The notes under the pieces are model-generated. The model was not told the DNA's origin, searched no databases, and saw only the letters and a list, made by a program, of their open reading frames with translations. From positions 4,714,501-4,778,500 of the forward strand of contig NC_091975.1 in NCBI RefSeq assembly GCF_036711975.1: a DNA stretch of 64,000 nucleotides. Direction: 5' to 3'. The stretch comes from Onthophagus taurus (taxonomy: Eukaryota > Arthropoda > Insecta > Coleoptera > Scarabaeidae). This document shows, one piece after another, positions 55,560-64,000 of the stretch; the stretch's first letter is position 1, and every line of letters starts with the position of its first letter. The position numbers and the translations under genes were made by a program.

Positions 55560-58300
55560 AGTGATTTTATTTTCTACGAATTTTTGGGTTAATTTTTTTT
55601 AAAATTTCACATTTTCAATCGATTTTTATCGTTGAAACGTCATTTTGGGGCGACCATTGATGCATCCATCCACGTTTGGGTGCGGTTTCAACTTCTTTTT
55701 TTACAACTTCAAAAATAATCTTGCGTTTCTTTCTTTACTCGATTATTAATTTACTTTGAAGTTAATATAAAATTATCTTCTTTTTTGGGATAACAACAAA
55801 TTGAATAAATTTATTGATAACCGGTTAATTTTAAATTTATTAATTCAACATTCTTGAAACGTCAAAGTATAAAGAAAGATAAAAATTTCTTTAAAAATTT
55901 TACAAATATAAAGAGCAAACCGGATATTGCTCACCGGAAGTACGATAACTAATTCAACATCGGTTGAATTTTAATGTGGAGCTTCTTAAAAAAAAAGGCT
56001 CATTTACTTTAAATTTGTTAGACACTAATTAATTTCATTCGTCTGGGTACAGTTAATGTTTTTTTTTTAATTTTTCTTTTACGCCCGGATGCCTCGAGTT
56101 TGCAAAATCGATTCATGTTGAAGGGGAATCTAATTTGGGGGAATTTCGTTGTATTTTTGGGGTGAGGGTGGCGCCCCTCCTCATCACGTACGCAGAGTTA
56201 AATTTATCCCTCTATTTCTGTAACCCAAAATGACCAACCCAAACGAAATTCTTTGTATTTTAAGAATTTATCCTGTATTTTAGTGATTACATTTTAATCA
56301 AATTTTTTTAAATTAAGATCGTTTATGATTTAAGTTGACCTAAACGAGGCCATGAACTCTAAAATTGTGCGAAGAATAACCCACTTATTCTTGAAGTAAC
56401 CTTGCAGCTGGTGCACATATGGTGGGCTGTAAGATACCGTAGGTGTTAAAACTAGGTTGAAAAAAATGTTAAATGTTATATTAAATTGCAAATTTTTTGC
56501 TACGCGTCTTTCTAATCAATTTATGCTTCGGTAGCAAGATTATTTCACGTTTTTTTAACCAGATTCTTGCCGATTTCAACTCTTTGCTTGCTCGGCGACT
56601 TCTGTGTCATTTGAGAGGTTGTTTATTAAAAACGGTCACGAGTTGTTTACAAAATAACCCCTACTTTGTATTCGCCAATATAAATTCCTTCTGTTGGAAT
56701 ACGATAAAACGAAGAAAAGCTTTTTCTTGGTAAAAATTTCTTTCTGGAAAATGATATAATTTAGTTTTAAACTTGTTTTCTAATTATTAATAAATTATAA
56801 AAGATGAACATGTACCAGTTGGGTTTTATTAGGTCATTTGAAACCATATGGCCGAAACATACCTTATATGGATGGTTTCTAACCGTAAAAAATACGGAGA
56901 CTTCTGTGACTTTCCCTCCGTGTATTTTCATGATTTTAAACCGAGGTTATTTTAAAAGCTTATATAAACGAGAACAATTTTTTTTTGTTATTACGCCTTG
57001 ATAAAGTGCTTATCTATTGACTTTTTATGTAATGTTTGTATGAAATGTTGATTAAATTGAATTTCCGGCCGCAAGCAAATAATGATGAATGTTTAAAGAA
57101 TTATAAATAAATAATTCTATTTCAAAATTCGCTTTGATATGAAGTACAGCTTGAATATTATTTGACAGTTTGAGGTTATGTTTTTTTAATCAACATTTCT
57201 CAGATTTTCTTCATTCAAATTTTCTCTCTCTTCTATCGGCTTCTATAGGCTTCATAACACGTTACCTGAAAGTTATATCACAAACATTCAATTCTCTATC
57301 TGATTAAAGCTCTATATAGAGTACTTAATATTATAGGATTCGAGTTTACCAAGGATTTAATTAGGTTAATACCTCCTTTACAGGGCTTAAGTATTGTATT
57401 GACATATTCTTTCCAACTCAGATCCCCGTTGATATAAAATCCGATCATATTCAAGGATAGTTTGCTAGTTTCTTTTTCTAGTGAAGTCACTTTGAGGTTA
57501 TGTTATCCGAAAACAAATCATAACAAACCAAACACAAAGTGAAGTTAGCTATAACAAGATTTATTAAGAATTATTATTTCATTTTGTTTATAAATAATTC
57601 TTAAATATGTTTGTAAATTAATTAAATCCATAAAAAGATTAATAAATTTGACATAAAACCAATTGCGTCTAACTTCATTTGTGACTTCATGTCACAATTA
57701 AAATCGATAGATGTCGCTATTTTGTTATTATTTTTGTTATGCTTGTTTAATTAATAATATTAATGATTAATTTTTAATAATTACCGCTTTGATGATAATA
57801 AATTGTTTGGGATTATTGACAAACAAAAATGTTTTTCATTAAATACATAAAGAAAAAATAATTATTAAAAATCGAGTTGATAAGGAAATAAATATTAATT
57901 TTCAATTTGAAATAGAAAAGATAATATACGTGATCTCATTCGATTTATAGGCGAGTATTAATCACGAAATGCGCAGAATTTACGATAAGATTTATTCCTT
58001 AAATTCTTAAAAAAAATATTTGGCGGTTATGATAACACAAATAGTTCGTAAATTCGAAGAATTTTAAAAGCGTTTACTTACAATTTCCGTTAATTATAGA
58101 GTTAATAAATTTCTTAAAACTTCACAAAAAAACGAATTAAGGTTATCTGTCAAAACAAAATGGTACCAACTCGAAAAATAAAAAAAATTTTTTTAATCAA
58201 TCAAAATTCATTTCACGTCAAATCTTGAAATAGGTATTATTTATTTTTAATTTTCTAAATATTTAATAATTAATTTTTATTGAGTTAAAATGAATTTTTG
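55560..58300 (+). other. Probable ciboulot intron 1
   Basis: AT-rich, with a GC-richer block at 56040-56220 and a minus-strand LINE fragment at 57296-57490. GGTTATGTT occurs at 57174-57182 and 57496-57504. No other exon was recognised. Confidence 0.45.
57240..57490 (-). mobile_element. Non-LTR reverse transcriptase fragment
   Basis: The minus frame reads LNMIGFYINGDLSWKEYVNT, then KGGINLIKSLVNSNPIIL and TLYRALIR. This fits the L.WK.H......AL.LLKSL...LYRALI segment of jockey/I-type LINEs. Only about 64 residues remain. Confidence 0.7.
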
Positions 58301-58309
58301 TTTTATTAG

Positions 58310-59532
<1,223 letters not shown>

Positions 59533-61334
59533 GATGGCAAAGAAAAAGTCTTTTAAAACACCTCCTACGCATTTTTAAAGACCAAAAAGAATGTCCTCTC
59601 ATTCCATCAAAAAAAAGTCAGGAACTCAATAAGGCTCATTTTTTTATAAACACATACATATTATACACTGTAATAATAATATCGTAAAATGTGGGTAAAA
59701 ATAATAAAACTGTCCGTTTTTTGTATCATTTTTACACTTTTATATCAGCGTATAATAATAATTATTATAAAAAAACTAAGTATAGGTACGTTTCTTTTTT
59801 GTAAAACGAGGTGGAATCCTCCGCGCTACTTAGCGGCTTTTCTACTTTTAATTAACGACAAAAATTTAAGAACGAAAAAGTTGTTGTTTATAAAATAAAA
59901 TTACGCGTGTGTGTGCATATGTTAGGCGCATATATTCTAATTCTTATTCATTTTTAGTATTCGAAGAGAACGTTTAAGGATTTTGTTTGACTTTATTAAT
60001 ATTATTTTCAGTTTTTTTTTTGCATGAAAATCGGTGCTTAAATAAATTTGTATGAAAGAAAAATAAATGGAGGTTTTATTCATCCCTTGAACAATTCCTT
60101 ATTTACATACTTACCCTTTATTATTGTTAAATTAATTGTTCCTGTTGCAATTATTATAGCTTTGTTCCAACAAGAGGTCGGACACAAAGCTACACAGCTT
60201 TCACCTGATCAATTTGCAATTGCATAAATTGTTGTGGAGTAAGTTCTTGGCTGTGATCCTGAAACAGCTTCACCATATCATTCTCATTGATGTCACATTT
60301 GGACTTGAATTAAGTAAGGGTTTGGTTATGAGTGGTTTGGAGCTTTGTACTTTTTGGAGACACACAACGAGTTCGTTAGGTTGAAAGTGTTTTGTAATTT
60401 TGAAATTTCTCCACTTCTTCTAACACTTGAGGCCTTTGACTTGTAACTCCTTTAGATACATCCTTTTTTTTCAGCGCATCTTTATTCTTTAGAATAGTAC
60501 AGATATTACGTATTGGTTGTTATGACTTAATTGTAATTATCAAATATTCATGCAAATTACAACAAAAAAGGTGTGTTTATTAATGGTTAATAGAAAAAAA
60601 AGTTTTGCTTTTTTAGTAGTTTTAATTAACTGCATATGATAATAAATTGCACAAAAAAAAACAGTTTCAAATTGTTAAATGTTACAATCTCAAGAAAATG
60701 CAAAAAAAAACAGTAAACAGCTTATTCGATCTAAAATAAATTAGAAGAAAAGCTTCATGGAACGGATACAAAAATTTACTCACTTTCAATTTATTATGAA
60801 AAAGAACATTGTGTTGAAAACTTTTTAACAAAGTTACACGCGGTTCAAGTATTTACATTGCTTGTACTTTATTCTTTTTCAGTCTTAACTTAAATCTAAA
60901 TTCTTATCTAAATAAATTAGATTTCTATTCCCACTTTGATGATATCTTGGCAAGCAATTTTTACAATTTCAATACATTTATTTTTGCTCCCCTTAATAAG
61001 AATAATAAGCAAAAATAATTTGTTCTTTGGTTGTTAATAATAATATAATTGATGAAAAATGTTTCAAATGCTTGCATGAAACTTGACTAACATTTAAAAC
61101 GCTTACTATCTTTATTATTTCAATTTAAACCAACTACATACTTAAATATATTTTTTTTTGTAATCTTAACTATAACACAAAAATAAATAAGCACTCCATT
61201 TAGGGCCAATATAGTACATTATAAACTTATTATGACAATTATACCCAAAAAAGAAATAATTCAACCAATTTTTTCTCATGAAATTCATGAATTGGTTTAA
61301 ATATTTCTTTTTTAACCACACCAAAAAAAAATTC
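59533..61334. other. Ciboulot 3' UTR, a decayed element and spacer
   Basis: The first about 550 bases are 3' UTR. At about 60180-60480 the minus strand, with stops, reads QRPQVLEEVEKFQ and MVKLFQDHSQELTPQQFMQL, which resembles the C-terminal region of pogo/Tigger-type transposases; this is a weak call. The rest is AT-rich with no gene. Confidence 0.45.
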
Positions 61335-61847
61335 TTAAACATTAAATACTTTCACCACACTTTTTATGTTTCTATTACAAACAGGACATTTTTTATGTAA
61401 TTTCCAACACTTAATAGCGCATTTATAACAACAACAAACATGTGCAGTATTTCCGTGAATAACAGCTCCGTTTCTCGGACTTTGCATACAAACGGTACAT
61501 AATTCCTTTTCCGTCGACGCCTCATCGTTTTGCTTCTGAATTTTCGATGATTTTTCAAGATTTTCATCTTGACTTCTTCTCCTCTTTTTCGTATCTTCAA
61601 TTGCCGCTTCCGGCACGACTATTTTATCCAATTGGAGTTCGAATATCTCCTGACTACCTCCTAATCCCGAATCTTGAGAAGACGGAAGACTGCCTTCTTG
61701 CGAGATTCCATCCAAACAAGATTTTAATTTTTCTATATTAACAGCCGAAGACGAAGAGGAAGGCGCCGAACCTGAAGTTGCGTTCAAATCGGGACTCCGC
61801 TGTTTTCGAAAACGTCTGGGACGGGGTGGATAAAATTTTTTTCGAAC
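61335..61847 (-). CDS. Mdm2: MDM2/MDM4-like RING protein, C-terminal exon
   Basis: The minus frame is open from an acceptor (CGCAG before 61847) to the stop at 61335, 170 codons. A basic start (RKKFYPPRPRRFRKQ) leads to a Ser-rich and acidic middle (SSQDSGLGGSQEI) and an NLS-like KKRRRS. The last 50 residues are an MDM2-class C2H2C4 RING: CTVC, PRNGAVIHGNTAH, CCCYKC and CPVCN, ending IKSVVKVFNV as in MDM4. MDM2-type proteins ubiquitinate p53 and themselves. The nucleotide-binding GxxxxGK(T) word of human MDM2 reads GAVIHGNT here, with Asn for Lys. The frame stays open further upstream to about 61900, so the exon could be longer. The SWIB domain and RanBP2 finger exons were not found and probably lie beyond the window. 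Confidence 0.82.
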   Translation of the reverse strand, partial: VRKKFYPPRPRRFRKQRSPDLNATSGSAPSSSSSAVNIEKLKSCLDGISQEGSLPSSQDSGLGGSQEIFELQLDKIVVPEAAIEDTKKRRRSQDENLEKSSKIQKQNDEASTEKELCTVCMQSPRNGAVIHGNTAHVCCCYKCAIKCWKLHKKCPVCNRNIKSVVKVFNV

Positions 61848-61904
61848 CTGCGTATTATTTTTTGTTAAAAATTTAGTGGGTTCTTCGAAGGGATCGATAA
61901 TCCC

Positions 61905-62440
61905 TTTTTACTCGATTAATCGGCGATAATTTTTTTATTTTATTTTATAGCGCACACTGAGTTATGTTTTGTTTTTATTCTTAATTTGATATGGTTAAAT
62001 GAGTCTTGATTTCAAAATGTGAAAACATAATAATTTACCAGTGTAAAAACAGCACGCCATTTCAGCGAGGTCACCCGGTATACAGTGAAGTTTGATTCCA
62101 AAGGTTAATCAATTTGAAAAATAGCAATAAATACAATTGAAAAATTAGCGTAAATAAATTGTCTTACTCCGATTTCGTAAAAGCTGTCTACCCTCATATT
62201 AAAAACTCGTTCCGTGTTAACTGCGGCAGTCTCCAAAAATCTGATAGTTGCTAAATATACTAAAACATCCCATCTATCGAAAAGCGTGGTCAGATTTACT
62301 TATTCTGACCTCAAAAGGTTAACGTTAAACGTTAAGAAATTGCTGTTTTCGCATGATTTAAGCATAAATTAATTAATTTTCGTAAAACAAAATGACGTTT
62401 CATAAATTGACATTTAATTTTGACAAATTGTTGTGAAGTT
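61905..62440 (-). other. Region upstream of the MDM2-like exon
   Basis: No SWIB or zinc-finger exon is seen. Two blocks here (62041-62080 and 62231-62270) recur in inverted orientation at 63697-63770, where they are adjacent. This may be intron or a promoter. Confidence 0.4.
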
Positions 62441-62444
62441 GGTT

Positions 62445-62500
62445 ACAATTAAACTAAGATTAGAACTAAAACTAGAATTAACACTAGAAACTTTCGAGTA
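62445..62500. repeat. Partial dispersed palindromic repeat, copy G
   Basis: AACTAAGATTAGAACTAAAA then CTAGAATTAACACTAGAAAC matches one arm of the family; a GAAACTTTCGAG remnant follows where the hairpin stem would begin. Confidence 0.5.
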
Positions 62501-62639
62501 GTTACAGTTGGTAACATTGAATTTGTGTCACATTGACGTTTAAACTTTATTCAAAAATTTATTTAAAAAAAATAAATTTATGGAATCAATTTACATGGAC
62601 TAAGTATAGTATTCTACTCACATATAAAGTGTTTAAATT

Positions 62640-63604
62640 CATTTTCAAAGTCAAATACGTGCAAAATCTTCCGAAATGTAATAAATTACATGTAACTGAC
62701 ACTGATCTTCCCGTTTTGGATGGTTTAGAAACGATATTAACAGTTTTAAGAGAATTATGAACAACTAAAAATTAACTGTCAATTGAATTGAGGTTATGTT
62801 AGGTAAAAATCTGCATCGAAAACTTTATTACAGTATATTTAGCAACTGGATTCGAAAACGCCATCTAGCGGATTTCTTTAGAACTACTCCAAAACTTATT
62901 TTATTCACATCTTCGTTAATTCTTGACTAATCTGAATGAAACTTCGTATTTGATGCATATATTCTTCTATTTCAGCTGTCCATTGGATGTTTCAATATTC
63001 TCCAACCACAAAAGAAGTTTGAATTTTACAAATTTTAAATTCAATTTCAAAATCAAATACGTTCAAAATCTTCCGAAATGTAATAAATTAGATGTAACTG
63101 ACACTGATCTTCCCATTTTTGATGGTTTAGAAACGATATTAACAGTTTTAAGAGAATTATGAACAACTAAAAATTAACTGTCAATTGAATTGAGGTTATG
63201 TTAGGTAAAAATCTGCATCGGAAACTTTATTACAGTATATTTAGCAACTGGATTCGAAAACGCCATCTAGCGGATTTCTTTAGAACTACTCCAAAACTTA
63301 TTTTATTCACATCTTCGTTAATTCTTGACTAATCTGGATGAAACTTCGTATTTGATGCATATATTCTTCTATTTCAGCTGTCCATTGGATGTTTCAATAT
63401 TCTCCAACCACACAAGAAGTTTGAATTTTACAAATTTTAAATTCAATTTTCAAAATCAAATACGTTCAAAATCTTCCGAAATGTAATAAATTAGATGTAA
63501 CTGACGCTGAATTTCCCTTTTTGGATGGTTTAGAAAGGATATTAACAGTTTTAAGAGAATTATGAACAACTAAAAATTAACTGTCAATTGAATTGAGGTT
63601 ATGT
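62640..63604 (+). repeat. Tandem repeat, unit about 402 bp, two full copies plus a partial
   Basis: Landmarks such as CTTCCGAAATGTAATAAATT recur at about 62669, 63071 and 63474. Each unit contains an acceptor-like TTCTATTTCAG, a frame ending NLPKCNKLDVTDTDLP, then GLETILTVLREL and a stop, followed by GAGGTTATGTT and GCCATCTAGCGG. The frame is preserved in the first two copies; copy three has point changes. The first copy has a different upstream part. The peptide is not recognised. The repeats could be duplicated last exons of a gene or an unknown repeat family. Confidence 0.8.
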
Positions 63605-64000
63605 TTCTCTCTCCTGCCTCGGAAGCTTTTTTAGAGAATATTTAGCAACTATCGGATTTTTGGGGCGAATTTCTTTCATATAGAGGTGAATAAAAGTGTG
63701 ATGTTTTAGTATATTTAGTAACTATCAGATTTTTGGGGACCTTGCTGAAATGGCCAGCTGTTTTCACACCGATTAATAATATTGATTATCACAAACCTGG
63801 TAGCAGGAGCTACACAATAAAAAGTAGAGATTGTCCTTGATGAGGTTGCATCCCCTGCACTTGTAGTGCTGAAAAAGCGAAAACAAAACATATACTCTGT
63901 GTGGCTAAAAAATTTTTTTTTTAATCTCGTAACATTCACACCATGGGCCCCCTTCCGTTCTGTACAAATTGACGCTGTACCACGATTTGAAACTTTGACG
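63605..64000. other. Right edge of the window
   Basis: Contains two further copies of the TTTAGCAACTATC-GATTTTTGG word and the inverted partner of blocks upstream of the MDM2-like exon. No supported gene. Confidence 0.4.

Overview
The window is nuclear DNA from an insect, most likely a beetle. It is AT-rich, and the genes carry many short GT-AG introns. The gene set fits an insect: an insect neuropeptide GPCR of the trissin-receptor type, a ciboulot-type multi-repeat beta-thymosin, a FER/Fps85D tyrosine kinase, and an MDM2-type RING protein, which Drosophila lacks in clear form. Decayed LINEs, piggyBac, Tc1/mariner and MITE copies sit in introns and spacers. The beetle assignment is inference; no species is claimed.

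Layout. 1-7.8 kb: mostly non-coding, with an intronless C1orf50-like gene (minus, about 4.6-5.1 kb) between two near-identical direct repeats. 7.9-11.1 kb: the last two exons of the GPCR (plus), separated by an intron full of repeats. 12-13.4 kb: a MITE and a jockey-type LINE scrap. 13.6-19.3 kb: a histidine acid phosphatase and CTP synthase, both minus and only about 150 bp apart. A CTP synthase intron holds a piggyBac-like deletion derivative. 19.9-21.0 kb: phosphopantothenoylcysteine synthetase (plus), divergent from CTP synthase. 22.0-22.4 kb: NDUFA4 (minus). 23.6-32.0 kb: the FER kinase (plus) with a 4.4 kb first intron. 32.5-33.7 kb: eIF2B-alpha (minus), head to head with the putative first exon of the A20/AN1 zinc-finger gene, whose coding exons lie at 45.5-47.9 kb. 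The 34-45 kb stretch between holds isolated non-coding exon candidates, CRE and E-box motifs and a degenerate minisatellite. 51.2-52.4 kb: the SPOUT methyltransferase SPOUT1. 52.9-53.7 kb: ribulose-phosphate 3-epimerase (minus). 54-57.5 kb: LINE scraps. 58.3-59.5 kb: ciboulot, with five beta-thymosin repeats on modular exons. 61.3-61.85 kb: the RING-bearing C-terminus of an MDM2-like protein (minus). 62.6-63.6 kb: a roughly 402-bp tandem repeat with an exon-like ORF.

The genes do not form one pathway; this is an ordinary housekeeping and signalling neighbourhood. Several pairs are divergent with short spacers (CTPS/PPCS, eIF2B1/ZFAND5-6), so shared promoters are plausible.

I see no convincing undescribed multi-gene system. 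The most novel-looking signals are a dispersed palindromic repeat family built from CTAGAACTA-type words around a hairpin, a candidate acidic cassette exon in the A20/AN1 gene, the tandem exon-like repeat at the right end, and a recurrent GAGGTTATGTT word often near gene starts. Exon boundaries come from reading frames, splice consensus and family conservation by eye; no alignment or transcript data were available.
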